From the NCBI RefSeq assembly GCF_024437735.1, contig NZ_JANFQO010000016.1, positions 1-64,000 on the forward strand: a stretch of DNA of 64,000 nucleotides. The letters run 5' to 3'. Both the position numbers and the translations under genes were made by a program. Positions 8,288-18,194 of this stretch are shown here, one piece after another (the stretch's first letter is position 1; each line of letters begins with the position of its first letter). The notes below the pieces were generated by a model. The model searched no databases. It was not told the origin of the DNA and was given only the letters and a program-made list of their open reading frames with translations. The DNA comes from Tahibacter harae. Lineage in GTDB: Bacteria; Pseudomonadota; Gammaproteobacteria; Xanthomonadales; Rhodanobacteraceae.

Positions 8288-10636
8288 TCAGAACTGGGTG
8301 CCGAAGGAGAACTGGATGGATTCGGTCTTGTCGCCGTCCTTCTTGCGGATGGGACGGGCCAGGTTGATGGTGATGGGGCCCACCGGCGCCTGCCACTGCA
8401 GGGCCAGGCCGGTGGACGCGCGCAGCTCGCCGGCGTCGAAGTCGCCGAAGCTCTTGTACACGTTGCCCACGTCGAGGAAGGCGGAGATGCGCACCGAATC
8501 GCTGTCCTTGGCGAACGGCGTGGGCAGGATCAGCTCGGCCGAGCCCAGCACCTTGAACGCGCCGCCCAGCGGCTGGCAGTAGTCGCTGAAGACGCTGACC
8601 TTCTCGCACGGGCCCAGGGTGTTGTCCTCGAAGCCGCGCACGTCGCGCACGCCGCCGGCGTAGAAGTTCTCGAAGAAGGGCAGGCCGCCGATGCGCATGC
8701 GCACCTTCTCCGGACTGTTCGGATGGTAGCGGCCGATCGCGTCCTTGTAGCTGTCGCCGTAGCCGAGGTTGCCCGAGACCAGGAAGGTGAACTTGTCGCT
8801 GAGCGGGAAGTAATGCGCGCCCTGGTAGTAGAGCTTGTAGTACTCCAGCGTGGAGCCGGGCAGGGCGATCTCGGCCGAGATCGACTGCAGGCCGCCGCGG
8901 GTCGGGGTGAAGTACTTGTTGCGCGTGTCGTGCGACCAGGACGCCGTCAGGTTCCAGGTGTTGATGGTGCGGCGGTCGAGGTTGGTGATGTAGTCGATGA
9001 TGCTCGGCGGGGTATAGCCGTCGAACACGTTGATCTGGGTGCGGTTGACGCCGAGCTGGAACTGCACGCCGTCGGTCTCGCCGATGGGCACGCCCACGAA
9101 GGTGGAGAACGCGGCCGTGTCGGTCGAGTAATTGGCGATGTTGGCCTCGCTCTGGTCGAGGTTGCGCACGCTGGCGTTGTAGCCGACGCTGATGCCGGTG
9201 TCGTTGAGATACGGCTGGGCGTAGCTCAGGTCGTAGCGCTTGAGGTAGGAACTCTTCTGCACCGTCATGGCGACGCGGTCGCCGGTGCCGAGGAAGTTGT
9301 TCTGCGACACCGACACCGAGGCGATCAGCTTCTGCACCTGCGAATAGCCCAGGCCGAACAGCAGGCTGCCGGAGGGCTGTTCCTCCACCGTCACCAGCAT
9401 GTCGACCTGGTCTTCGCTGCCGGCGACCTTGGGCGTCTGTATGTCGACGGTCTTGAAATAGCCCAGGCGCTGCAGGCGCACCTTGGAGCGGTCGATCGCG
9501 GCCTGGGAATACCAGGACCCTTCCAGCTGGCGCAGCTCGCGGCGCAGCACCTCGTCCTCGGTGCGCACATTGCCCTTGAAGGTGATGCGGTTGACGTAGA
9601 CGCGCTTGCCCGGCTCGATGAAGAAGGTCACCTCGACGGTGCGGTTGTCCTTGTCGGTCTTGGGCACCGGGGTCACTTCGGCGAAGGCGTAGCCGATGTT
9701 GGACAGCACCGAACTCATGGCCTTGGCCGACTGCTCCAGCTTGCGCCGGGAGAACTGCTCGCCAGGCTTGGTCTTGAGCAGGGCGCGCAGGCTTTCCTCG
9801 GGCAGCACCAGGTCGCCGAGCAGCTTGATGTCCTTGATGGTGTACAAGTCACCTTCGTGCACATTGGCGCTGACGTAGATGTTGCGCTTGTCCGGGCTGA
9901 TGGAGACTTCGGTCGATTCGATGTCGAAGTCGGCGTAGCCGCGGTCGAGGTAGTAGGAGGCCAGCTTCTCCAGGTCGCCGGAGAGCTTCTCGCGCGAGTA
10001 CTGGTCGTTCTTGGAATACCAGGACGTCCAGTTGGTGGTGTGCGACTCGAACTCGTCGCGGATCTCCTTGTCGCTGAAGACCGTGTTGCCGACGACGTTG
10101 ATGTGCTTGATCTTGGACGCCTTGCCCTCGGCGATGTTGATGTTGATGTCGACGCGGTTGCGGTCCAGCGGCGTCACCTTGGGCGTGATCGTGACGTTGT
10201 ACTTGCCGCGGTTGTGGTACTGGCGCACCAGTTCCTGCTGCACCCGGTCCAGCTGCAGGCGGTCGAAGGTCTCGCCTTCTTCCAGGCCTATGCCCTTGAG
10301 GCCCTTGCGCAGCTCCTCTTCCTTGAGTTCCTTGTTGCCCTTGAGGGTGATCTTGGAGATGGCCGGGCGTTCCTGCACCGTGACGACGAGGATGTCGCCC
10401 TGGCGCGAGAGCTGCACGTCGTTGAAGAAGCCGGTCTTGAACAGGGCGCGGATGGCTTTTTCCGCCGCGTCGGCGGTCATGCGGTCGCCTTTTTCCACCG
10501 GCAGGTAGGTGAACACCGTGCCGGGCGCGATGCGCTGCAGGCCATCGATGCGGATTTCCGAGACGACGAAGGACTCGAACGCGTGGGCCTCGGCGGCGAG
10601 GCAGGCAAGCAGGAGCAGGGCGGCGATACGCTTCAT
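8288..10636 (-). CDS. bamA: Outer membrane protein assembly factor BamA
   Basis: The 782-residue Omp85 protein has a signal peptide ending AEAHA, five POTRA domains over roughly residues 22-345, and a C-terminal 16-strand barrel ending in Phe. The GGVRDVRGF segment carries the conserved VRGF motif of lid loop 6. It inserts beta-barrel proteins into the outer membrane. An in-frame TTG lies two codons upstream; the ATG at 10636 is preferred because it begins a clean signal peptide (MKRIAALLLLACLA). Confidence 0.96.
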   Translation of the reverse strand: MKRIAALLLLACLAAEAHAFESFVVSEIRIDGLQRIAPGTVFTYLPVEKGDRMTADAAEKAIRALFKTGFFNDVQLSRQGDILVVTVQERPAISKITLKGNKELKEEELRKGLKGIGLEEGETFDRLQLDRVQQELVRQYHNRGKYNVTITPKVTPLDRNRVDININIAEGKASKIKHINVVGNTVFSDKEIRDEFESHTTNWTSWYSKNDQYSREKLSGDLEKLASYYLDRGYADFDIESTEVSISPDKRNIYVSANVHEGDLYTIKDIKLLGDLVLPEESLRALLKTKPGEQFSRRKLEQSAKAMSSVLSNIGYAFAEVTPVPKTDKDNRTVEVTFFIEPGKRVYVNRITFKGNVRTEDEVLRRELRQLEGSWYSQAAIDRSKVRLQRLGYFKTVDIQTPKVAGSEDQVDMLVTVEEQPSGSLLFGLGYSQVQKLIASVSVSQNNFLGTGDRVAMTVQKSSYLKRYDLSYAQPYLNDTGISVGYNASVRNLDQSEANIANYSTDTAAFSTFVGVPIGETDGVQFQLGVNRTQINVFDGYTPPSIIDYITNLDRRTINTWNLTASWSHDTRNKYFTPTRGGLQSISAEIALPGSTLEYYKLYYQGAHYFPLSDKFTFLVSGNLGYGDSYKDAIGRYHPNSPEKVRMRIGGLPFFENFYAGGVRDVRGFEDNTLGPCEKVSVFSDYCQPLGGAFKVLGSAELILPTPFAKDSDSVRISAFLDVGNVYKSFGDFDAGELRASTGLALQWQAPVGPITINLARPIRKKDGDKTESIQFSFGTQF

Positions 10637-10714
10637 CGTCAATCCGTCAGGAGTTTTCTTATTGGCGGCAGGTGCCTGCCGCGGCTTGTCGAGGTGCGCC
10701 GGCGGCGCTGTCGG

Positions 10715-12079
10715 TCAGGACAGGATCCGGTGCACGATGTCGTTGTAGAAGGCCAGCCCCATCAGTGCGGCCAGCAGTACCAGTCCGGCGTACTGGCCGG
10801 CGATCAGCGCTTTCTCGCTGAGCGGGCTGCCCTTGATGGACTCGATAAGGTAATACACGAGGTGACCGCCGTCCAAGATCGGTATGGGCAGCAGGTTCAT
10901 GATGCACAGGCTCAGCGAGATCAGGGCGAGGAACTGGAAAAAGTGGGCGCTGCCTTCCTGCGCCGAGGCATTGGCGACCTGGGCGATGGTGACCGGGCCG
11001 GACAGGTTCTGCAGCGAGGCCGTGCCGACCAGCATGCGCTTGAGCATGGCCAGGGTCTTGCCGGTGAGGTTGGCGGTCTCGCGCAGGGCGGCCGGGACGG
11101 CCTCCAGCGGGCCGTAGCGCAGCAGGGCGTCGTAGGGCGCCCGCTCGCCGGTGCGCTGGCCTATGCCCACGCGCCAGACCTGCTTGCCCTGTTCGTTGGT
11201 TTCCTGCCGGGGCGTCACGGCCAGCTCCAGCGGCTTGTCCTCGCGCAGTACGCTCAGTTTCAGGGCAGTGCCGGGCTGGGCCTCGGCCTGGACGGTGCTG
11301 ACCAGGCTGTCCCAGTCCGCCACCGGCTTGCCGTTCAGGCTGATGACGCGGTCGCCCACCTTGATGCCGGCGGCTTCCGCCGGGCTGCCGGCGGCCACCT
11401 CGCCCACGCCGGGCGTGCCGTACAGCGCGAATTTCGGTACCAGGCCGATCGCGCGCAGGGCGGCCATGTCGTCCTTGCCGGCGTCGATGCGGCTGAGGTC
11501 GAGCTGGCGGCTGTGCCTGCTGCCGTCGGCGGCGGTCACGGCGACGGCGATGTCGCGCCGGTCCAGGGCGTGGCCCAGCAGCACCAGGCTGGCGTCGGTC
11601 CAGTTGCTGACCGGCTCGCCGGCGATGCTGTCGATGCGGTCGCCGGCGGCGAAGCCGGCCGTGGCGGCGATGCCGTCGGCGCGGCCGACCAGGGGCTGGT
11701 AGTCGGGCTTGCCGACCACGAACATGGCCCACAGGGCGAAGATGGTGAAGATGAGGTTGAATGCCGGCCCGGCGATGACGATGAGCATGCGCTGCCAGAT
11801 CGGCTTGGCGGTGAAGTCGCCGCTGCGTTCGGCCGGGCCGACGTCGTATTCGCGCGAATCCAGGAACTTGACGTAGCCGCCCAGCGGGATGGCGGCGATG
11901 CAGTATTCGGTGCCGTCCTTGCCGATGCGGGTCCACAGCGGCTTGCCGAAGCCGATGGAGAAGCGCAGCACCTTGACCCCGAAACGGCGCGCCACCCAGT
12001 AGTGGCCGAACTCGTGGAAAGTCACGAGCAGCCCCAGGGTCACGGCCAACCACCAGATTGACGAGAAGAAATTGCTCAT
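10715..12079 (-). CDS. rseP: Site-2 zinc metalloprotease RseP
   Basis: The 454-residue inner-membrane protease cleaves anti-sigma factors such as RseA and clears signal peptides. The zinc motif HEFGH is at residues 22-26, two PDZ domains lie between about 115 and 300, and the C-terminal LPIPILDGGH carries the third metal ligand. Transmembrane segments flank the active site and the PDZ region. It ends 78 bases before bamA and begins 7 bases after dxr. Confidence 0.95.
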   Translation of the reverse strand: MSNFFSSIWWLAVTLGLLVTFHEFGHYWVARRFGVKVLRFSIGFGKPLWTRIGKDGTEYCIAAIPLGGYVKFLDSREYDVGPAERSGDFTAKPIWQRMLIVIAGPAFNLIFTIFALWAMFVVGKPDYQPLVGRADGIAATAGFAAGDRIDSIAGEPVSNWTDASLVLLGHALDRRDIAVAVTAADGSRHSRQLDLSRIDAGKDDMAALRAIGLVPKFALYGTPGVGEVAAGSPAEAAGIKVGDRVISLNGKPVADWDSLVSTVQAEAQPGTALKLSVLREDKPLELAVTPRQETNEQGKQVWRVGIGQRTGERAPYDALLRYGPLEAVPAALRETANLTGKTLAMLKRMLVGTASLQNLSGPVTIAQVANASAQEGSAHFFQFLALISLSLCIMNLLPIPILDGGHLVYYLIESIKGSPLSEKALIAGQYAGLVLLAALMGLAFYNDIVHRILS

Positions 12080-12086
12080 TCGGGGC

Positions 12087-13277
12087 TCAACAGTGCAGGC
12101 GGCGCATCATACGTTGCGCGGTGGCGCGGGCGGTTAAGTCCGTCTGAATGAGCTGGGCCAGGTTGGCGACGGGTTCAGGCGGGATTTCGTCCAGGCAGGC
12201 CTCGATCACCTCGCTGATGGCGAGGAAAGGCAGCTGGCCATCGAGGAAGGCGGCCACGGCGACCTCGTTGGCCGCGTTCAGCACGGTCGGCGCGGTGCCG
12301 CCGGCGCGCAGCGCGGCGTAGGCCAGGCCCAGGCAGCGGAAGGTGTCCAGGTCCGGCGGCTGGAAGTCCAGGCGCCCCAGGGCGATGAGGTCCAGCGGCT
12401 TCACGCCGGCGTCCAGCCGCTGCGGCCAGGCCAGGCCGTAGGCCAGGGCGGTGCGCATGTCGGGGTTGCCGAGCTGGGCCAGCACCGAGCCGTCGGCGTA
12501 TTCGACCAGGGAATGCACGATGCTCTGCGGATGCACGACTACGTCGATGCGTTCCGCCGGCGCGCCGAACAGGAAGTGCGCCTCGATCACTTCCAGCCCC
12601 TTGTTCATCAGGCTGGCCGAATCCACCGAGATCTTGCGGCCCATGCTCCAGTTGGGATGGGCCACGGCCTGTTCCGGCGTGATGGCGCCGAGTTCGGCGC
12701 GGCTGCGGCCGCGGAACGGCCCGCCCGAGGCGGTCAGGATCAGCCGGTTCACGCCGGCCGCGTCCAGCCCGCCGCGGCGGCTGGCGGCGGCGGGCGGCAG
12801 GGCCTGGAACAGGGCATTGTGTTCGGAATCCACCGGCAGCAGCTCGCCGCCGCCGGTTTCCAGCGCCGCCAGCAGCAGCGGCCCGGCCATGACGATGGCT
12901 TCCTTGTTGGCCAGCAGCAGGCGCTTGCCGGCGCGGGCCGCGGCCAGGGTCGATTCCAGCCCCGCCGCGCCGACGATGGCGGCCACGACCGTATCGCAGA
13001 GTTCGCCCGCGGCGGCCTGGTTCAGCGCCTCGCTGCCGCTGGCGGCGAGGGTCTTGAGGCCGGCCTGGCGCAGGCGCCGGGCCAGTTCGGCTTCCAGTGC
13101 CGGATCGGCGATCACGGCCAGGTCCGGTTCAAAGCGCAGGCACAGCTCCGCCAGGGCATCGACGCTGCGATGCGCCGCGAGCACGCTGGCGCGGAAGCGC
13201 TGCGGATGACGCGCGATCACGTCCAGGGCGCTGGTGCCGATGGAGCCGGTGGCACCGAGGACGGCGACTTTTCTCAT
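12087..13277 (-). CDS. dxr: 1-deoxy-D-xylulose 5-phosphate reductoisomerase
   Basis: The 396-residue NADPH enzyme of the MEP isoprenoid pathway supplies precursors that UppS, two genes upstream, uses for undecaprenyl diphosphate. GATGSIG (residues 8-14) binds [17 protein letters not shown] and [12 protein letters not shown] form the metal and substrate site, and the C-terminal helical domain is complete. The ATG at 13277 overlaps the cdsA stop by four bases. Confidence 0.96.
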   Translation of the reverse strand: MRKVAVLGATGSIGTSALDVIARHPQRFRASVLAAHRSVDALAELCLRFEPDLAVIADPALEAELARRLRQAGLKTLAASGSEALNQAAAGELCDTVVAAIVGAAGLESTLAAARAGKRLLLANKEAIVMAGPLLLAALETGGGELLPVDSEHNALFQALPPAAASRRGGLDAAGVNRLILTASGGPFRGRSRAELGAITPEQAVAHPNWSMGRKISVDSASLMNKGLEVIEAHFLFGAPAERIDVVVHPQSIVHSLVEYADGSVLAQLGNPDMRTALAYGLAWPQRLDAGVKPLDLIALGRLDFQPPDLDTFRCLGLAYAALRAGGTAPTVLNAANEVAVAAFLDGQLPFLAISEVIEACLDEIPPEPVANLAQLIQTDLTARATAQRMMRRLHC

Positions 13278-14089
13278 GCGCGCAGCAGGGCCAGCCCGGC
13301 TGCCCACACCGGCAGCGCGGCGAACACGCTGTCCAGGCGGTCGAACATGCCGCCGTGGCCGGGGAACAGGTCGCCGGAGTCCTTCATGTTGGCGTGGCGC
13401 TTGATCAGGCTTTCGTACAGATCGCCGACGATGGACGCCAGCACGGTGAGCATGGCCAGCAGGAAGATGCCGGCCAGGGCCATGCCGCGCATACCCAGCA
13501 GCCAGGCGCCGGCCACGCCGACCACGGCGGAACTGGCCACCGCGCCGTAGACGCCGGCCCAGGTCTTGCCCGGGCTGATGCGCGGCGCGAGCTTGGTGCG
13601 GCCCCAGCGGCTGCCGGCCAGGTAGGCGCCGCTGTCGGCGACCCAGACCAGCATCAGGCCGAACAGGGTCCACCAGGGGCCGTGATCGGCCGCGCCGTGC
13701 ACCTGCAGCAGGCCGCACCAGGCCGGCACGACGATGAGGAAGCCGGCCGCCAGCTTGAGCGCGGTGTTCTCCCGCGTCGGCGCGACGGCGAAGCTGAAAT
13801 GGCGCAGCCACAGCGCGGCCGCCAGCCACCAGGCCAGGCCGGCGCCGATCACCGCCCACCAGGCCGTGCCGCCGCGCTCCAGCCACAGGGCGGACATGGC
13901 CAGGCCGTGCAGGGCGACCACGCTGCTGCGCGCGGGCGTCTGGCGCAGGCCGAGCAGGCGGGTCCATTCCCACAGGGCGTAGAGGAAGACGCCGCCGGTT
14001 ATCGCGGCGAAGATCACCGTGGGCACGAAAAGGATCAGCGCTATCGCCAGGGGCGCCAGCACCAGCGCCGTCAACGTGCGCGTTTTCAT
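13274..14089 (-). CDS. cdsA: Phosphatidate cytidylyltransferase
   Basis: The 271-residue membrane enzyme makes CDP-diacylglycerol for phospholipid synthesis. It is almost wholly hydrophobic, with about seven to eight helices, and ends with the CDP-alcohol-type signature region [21 protein letters not shown]. The ATG at 14089 is preferred; a GTG four codons upstream is also possible. It lies between uppS and dxr, the usual place. Confidence 0.93.
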   Translation of the reverse strand: MKTRTLTALVLAPLAIALILFVPTVIFAAITGGVFLYALWEWTRLLGLRQTPARSSVVALHGLAMSALWLERGGTAWWAVIGAGLAWWLAAALWLRHFSFAVAPTRENTALKLAAGFLIVVPAWCGLLQVHGAADHGPWWTLFGLMLVWVADSGAYLAGSRWGRTKLAPRISPGKTWAGVYGAVASSAVVGVAGAWLLGMRGMALAGIFLLAMLTVLASIVGDLYESLIKRHANMKDSGDLFPGHGGMFDRLDSVFAALPVWAAGLALLRA

Positions 14090-14134
14090 CGGAGATGCCA
14101 CGGGATCACGCTGCTCCAGGCTGAAAGGGGAAAG

Positions 14135-14905
14135 TCATGGCTGGGCCGCCGCGGCGACCTGGGCGCTGGTCTTGCCGAAACGGCGCTCGCGGCCGGCATA
14201 GTCGGCCAGTGCGGCCTCGAAGGCCGCAGTGTCGAAGTCCGGCCATAGCGTCGAGGTGAAGTAGATCTCGGCGTAGGCAATCTGCCACAGCAGGAAATTG
14301 CTCACCCGCTGTTCGCCGCCGGTGCGGATGAACAGGTCCACCGGCGGCTGGTCGGCCAGGCACAGGTAGGGCGCCAGGCTATGTTCGTCGATGCGTTCGG
14401 GGTCCAGCGTGCCGGCCTGGACCGCCCGCGCCGCGGCGCGCGCGGCCTGGGCCATATCCCAGCGCCCGCCGTAGTTCACCGCCACGTTCAGGGCGAGCTG
14501 GCGGTTGGCGGCGGTGCGTTCCATGGCGGCCTGCATGCGGCCGGCCAGGGCCGGGGCGAAGGCGCCGAGGTCGCCGACGAAGCGTATGCGCACGCCGTGG
14601 CCGTGCAGTTCCTCGACCTCGCGGTCCAGCGCCTTGAGGAACAGTTCCATCAGCGCGCTGACCTCGTCCTGCGGCCGCTGCCAGTTCTCGCTGGAAAAGG
14701 CGAACAGGGTCAGCGCGGCGATGCCGCGGCGCAGGCAGAACTCGACCGCGCCGCGCACGGCTTTCTGCCCGGCGTGGTGGCCGAAGGTGCGCGGGCGCAG
14801 GCGCTTGCGCGCCCAGCGGCCGTTGCCGTCCATGACGATGGCGACATGGCGCGGCAGGCGCGGGTCTGTGCTGCCCGGCGCGGGCGGGCTGGCGAGCGGA
14901 TCCAG
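14135..14905 (-). CDS. uppS: Undecaprenyl diphosphate synthase (probable CTG start)
   Basis: This cis-prenyltransferase builds the C55 lipid carrier for cell-wall synthesis. The block [14 protein letters not shown] holds the catalytic Asp; [35 protein letters not shown] is also family-typical and complete. The only ATG lies inside HVAIVMDGN, which would remove the first beta strand. Reading upstream, no ATG, GTG or TTG occurs before an in-frame stop, but a CTG at 14903-14905 stands seven bases after a GGAG. Using it gives 256 residues, the normal size. CTG initiation is inferred, not proven. Confidence 0.9.
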   Translation of the reverse strand: MDPLASPPAPGSTDPRLPRHVAIVMDGNGRWARKRLRPRTFGHHAGQKAVRGAVEFCLRRGIAALTLFAFSSENWQRPQDEVSALMELFLKALDREVEELHGHGVRIRFVGDLGAFAPALAGRMQAAMERTAANRQLALNVAVNYGGRWDMAQAARAAARAVQAGTLDPERIDEHSLAPYLCLADQPPVDLFIRTGGEQRVSNFLLWQIAYAEIYFTSTLWPDFDTAAFEAALADYAGRERRFGKTSAQVAAAAQP

Positions 14906-14912
14906 GTGCGTG

Positions 14913-14916
14913 CTCC
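14913..14916 (-). promoter_or_regulatory. Shine-Dalgarno GGAG supporting a CTG start of uppS
   Basis: On the minus strand GGAG lies just after the frr stop codon and seven bases before the CTG at 14905. This spacing is ideal for initiation and is the main reason for placing the uppS start at a non-standard codon. Confidence 0.5.
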
Positions 14917-14918
14917 GC

Positions 14919-15476
14919 TCAGAGCGCCATCAGTTCGTCTTCCTTGGCCTTGACCACCGCATCGACATCCTTGATCGCCTTGTCGGTGAGTTTCTGGATG
15001 TCTTCCTCGGCCTTGCGCTCTTCGTCCTCGGTGACCTTCTTTTCCTTGAGCAGCTCCTTGACGTGCTGCATGGCGTCGCGGCGCACGTTGCGCACGGCGA
15101 CCTTGGCGTCCTCGCCCTCGCTGTGCACCTGCTTGGACAGGGCCTTGCGGCGTTCCTCGGTGAGCGGGGGCAGGTTGATGCGGATGACCATGCCGGCGGT
15201 GGTCGGGTTCAGGCCCAGGTCGGAGCTGATGATGGCTTTCTCGATCGGCTGCACCATGGTCTTTTCCCACGGCGTAATGGTGATCGAGCGGGCGTCCTGC
15301 ACGGCCACGGTGGCGACCTGGGACAGCGGCGTGTCGGTGCCGTAGTAGTTCACTTTCAGGTGGTCGACCAGCGCCGTCGTGGCGCGGCCGGTGCGCAGGC
15401 GCTGCAGGTCGTGGCGCAGCGCTTCGACGCTCTTGGCCATGCGGGTCTGGGCGTCTTGCTTGATGTCGTTGATCAT
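14919..15476 (-). CDS. frr: Ribosome recycling factor
   Basis: The 185-residue protein splits post-termination ribosomes with EF-G. It starts [20 protein letters not shown] and contains [20 protein letters not shown] and [12 protein letters not shown], all standard for RRF, with the usual long helices at the end. A longer frame opening at a TTG 27 bases upstream is rejected because homologues start at MINDI. It precedes uppS by 13 bases; yebC on the other strand lies upstream instead of pyrH. Confidence 0.96.
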   Translation of the reverse strand: MINDIKQDAQTRMAKSVEALRHDLQRLRTGRATTALVDHLKVNYYGTDTPLSQVATVAVQDARSITITPWEKTMVQPIEKAIISSDLGLNPTTAGMVIRINLPPLTEERRKALSKQVHSEGEDAKVAVRNVRRDAMQHVKELLKEKKVTEDEERKAEEDIQKLTDKAIKDVDAVVKAKEDELMAL

Positions 15477-15692
15477 GGCGGCGAAATCCTTAGGCCGGAA
15501 CAAAGCGGCCGGAGTATAGCGTTCCCGGGCGCGGCGCGGGTTGGGGCGGGCGGGGCCGGAATGGGCGGTTCGGGAGCGGGGATCCGTGCAGGCCGGGGCA
15601 TTGCGCCGCCGGCAGCGGTGCCGGTCCTACCCAGTTGCCGCGGCCAGCAACTACAATCCGCCCCCAATTTTCCGGTACGGCAGGTATTCGCA

Positions 15693-16412
15693 ATGGGCAG
15701 ATTGATGGCCATTGAAGGGCGCAAGAACGCCCAGGACGCGCGGCGCGGCAAGATCTTCACCAAGGTGGTGCGCGAACTCACCGTCGCCGCCCGCGCCGGC
15801 GGCAGTGACCCCAAGGCCAATCCGCGCCTGCGCCTGGCCATGGACCGCGGCCTGGCCGTGAACATGCCGCGCGATGCGATGGAACGGGCGATCAAGAAGG
15901 CCACCGGCGAGCTGGAAGGCGTCAGCTACGAGGAAATCCGCTACGAGGGCTATGCCCCCGGCGGCGTCGCGGTGATCGTGGACTGCATGACCGACAACAA
16001 GGTCCGCACCGTGGCCGACGTGCGCCATGCCTTCTCCAAGTGCGGCGGCAACCTGGGCACCGACGGCTCGGTGTCCTTCATGTTCCGCAAGCTGGGCGTG
16101 CTGAGCTATCTGCCCGGCAGCGACCAGGATGCCATCGAATCCGCCGCGATCGAGGCCGGCGCCGACGACATCGTGGTCTATCCCGATGACAAGTCCATCG
16201 ACGTACTCACCAGCCCCGACAGCTTCGAGACGGTCAAGCAGGCCATGGAAGCCGCCGGCCTCAAGCCCGAACACGCCGAAGTCAGCCTGCGCGCCGACAA
16301 CGACATCGCCGTCTCCGGCGAAACCGCCCAGGCCGTGCTCAAGCTGATCAATATGCTTGAGGACATGGACGACGTGCAGAACGTGTATTCCAACGCGGAC
16401 GTGACGGAGTAG
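15693..16412 (+). CDS. YebC/PmpR-family regulatory and translation factor
   Basis: The 239-residue protein of the YebC family has been described both as a DNA-binding regulator and as a factor relieving ribosome stalling at proline stretches. The core [22 protein letters not shown] and [17 protein letters not shown] is clear. The N-terminus is the shortened MGR-type form known in Xanthomonadales instead of the common MAGHSKWANIKHRK. It is the only plus-strand gene in the envelope block, convergent with pyrH and divergent from frr, which splits two normally adjacent genes. Confidence 0.92.
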   Translation: MGRLMAIEGRKNAQDARRGKIFTKVVRELTVAARAGGSDPKANPRLRLAMDRGLAVNMPRDAMERAIKKATGELEGVSYEEIRYEGYAPGGVAVIVDCMTDNKVRTVADVRHAFSKCGGNLGTDGSVSFMFRKLGVLSYLPGSDQDAIESAAIEAGADDIVVYPDDKSIDVLTSPDSFETVKQAMEAAGLKPEHAEVSLRADNDIAVSGETAQAVLKLINMLEDMDDVQNVYSNADVTE

Positions 16413-16437
16413 GGAGCAGAGCCGGGATTGGATAGTC

Positions 16438-16522
16438 GGGATTCGGGATCGGGGCAGGAGCCCGCTTTCCATCCCGAATCCCCGCTTTCAAGGGATTGGA
16501 GCCGTGATCCGCCTCCAATCCC
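16438..16522. repeat. Inverted GGGATTC-type repeats between yebC and pyrH
   Basis: GGGATTCGGGAT (16438-16449) pairs perfectly with ATCCCGAATCCC (16471-16482), and GGGATTGGA (16492-16500) pairs with TCCAATCCC (16514-16522). The two stems lie between the convergent ends of yebC and pyrH. They belong to the same word family as the 216-243 repeat and could end transcription in both directions. Confidence 0.65.
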
Positions 16523-16534
16523 CAATCCCCGCCC

Positions 16535-17251
<717 letters not shown>

Positions 17252-17577
17252 GGCAGTCCTTCAGGCTCTGGACGCGGCCACGGTCGTTCGGCGCAGTGGC
17301 GCGGCCGAATCCGTGGGCGTGTGGATGGGTGGGGGCGAACGGGGCCCCAAAATGCGCGCGATCATACCGCAGTCGCGCCCGCGCCGGCGCGGCAAAAATC
17401 CGCCGGCACGCCTGTTTGCACGGGTGCGCCGCGCGTGCGGCGCAGGCCTGGGCGCGGCGCACCCGTCATGCGGCTGCCGCCTGCGCGACGCCGCGGCGTA
17501 ACCGCCATTTCACAAACCCGCACTACTGTCCCCGCCGATTTGCACGGCCGCACCGCACGACCGCCGGGAGACCTCGC
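17252..17577. other. Divergent intergenic region upstream of pyrH
   Basis: About 325 GC-rich bases separate pyrH from the plus-strand gene at 17578. Promoters for both must lie here, but no convincing -10/-35 pair or operator was seen. Confidence 0.4.
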
Positions 17578-18126
17578 ATGTTCCGCCGCCTCATCGCCGC
17601 CCTGGTCCTGGGCGCCTGCGCCGCGCACGCCGTGGCGCACCAGTCCCACCAGGCCGTGCCCACGCGCCCGGCGCCGCAGCAACTGCTGGTGGAAAAGGCC
17701 CTGCCGCCGCCGCCGCGCGGCGTGGAAGAGCTGCGCTTCCGCGACGTGTTCAAGAACCCGGTCGGCGCCTACGGCCTGGAGCCGACCGGGCGCCTGCTCA
17801 GCCTGGACGGCAAGCGCGTGCGCGTAGTCGGCTACATGGTGCGCCAGGCCGAAGGCGGCGCCGGCGCGTTCGTGCTCAGCCCGCTGCCGCTGACCCTGGG
17901 CGATGCCGACGAAGGCCTCGCCGACGACCTGCCGCCCAGCGCCCTGCTGGTGCAGATGCCGGCCCAGGCGGCGCTGCGTCCGGATCACATGGCCGGCCTG
18001 ATCCAGCTCACCGGCCGCCTGCGCGTGGGCCGGACCGAATCTGCCGCGCTGCCCGGCCGCGTGTTCCCGGCCGCGCTGGAGCTGGACGAGAAGCTCCAGA
18101 AGCTGATCGCAAAAAACAACAAGTGA
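17578..18126 (+). CDS. Secreted hypothetical protein
   Basis: The 182-residue protein has a signal peptide (MFRRLIAALVLGACAAHAVA) and a single domain with RFRDVFKNPVGAYGLEPTG and GKRVRVVGYMV, which looks like a small beta-rich module. I recognise the wording from unnamed secreted or periplasmic proteins but cannot give a function. A GGGAG lies about 10 bases before the ATG. It ends 68 bases before the alkaline phosphatase gene, in the same direction, so they may be co-transcribed. Confidence 0.8.
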   Translation: MFRRLIAALVLGACAAHAVAHQSHQAVPTRPAPQQLLVEKALPPPPRGVEELRFRDVFKNPVGAYGLEPTGRLLSLDGKRVRVVGYMVRQAEGGAGAFVLSPLPLTLGDADEGLADDLPPSALLVQMPAQAALRPDHMAGLIQLTGRLRVGRTESAALPGRVFPAALELDEKLQKLIAKNNK

Positions 18127-18194
18127 ACAATTTTGCGCAGGTGCCGCGGCGCCGCGCTTTGCTCTCCACTCTCCATCCATTGCAAGGAACTGCC

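Noticed and set aside
8723-12061. Very long plus-strand frame (over 1100 codons) opposite bamA and rseP
   Set aside because: It is antisense to two certain essential genes, has no domain, and arises from strong GC bias at third codon positions.
14135-14905. Frameshift or truncation of uppS
   Set aside because: The frame upstream of the internal ATG continues the family sequence (RHVAIV) without a shift, so a non-standard start explains the missing ATG.
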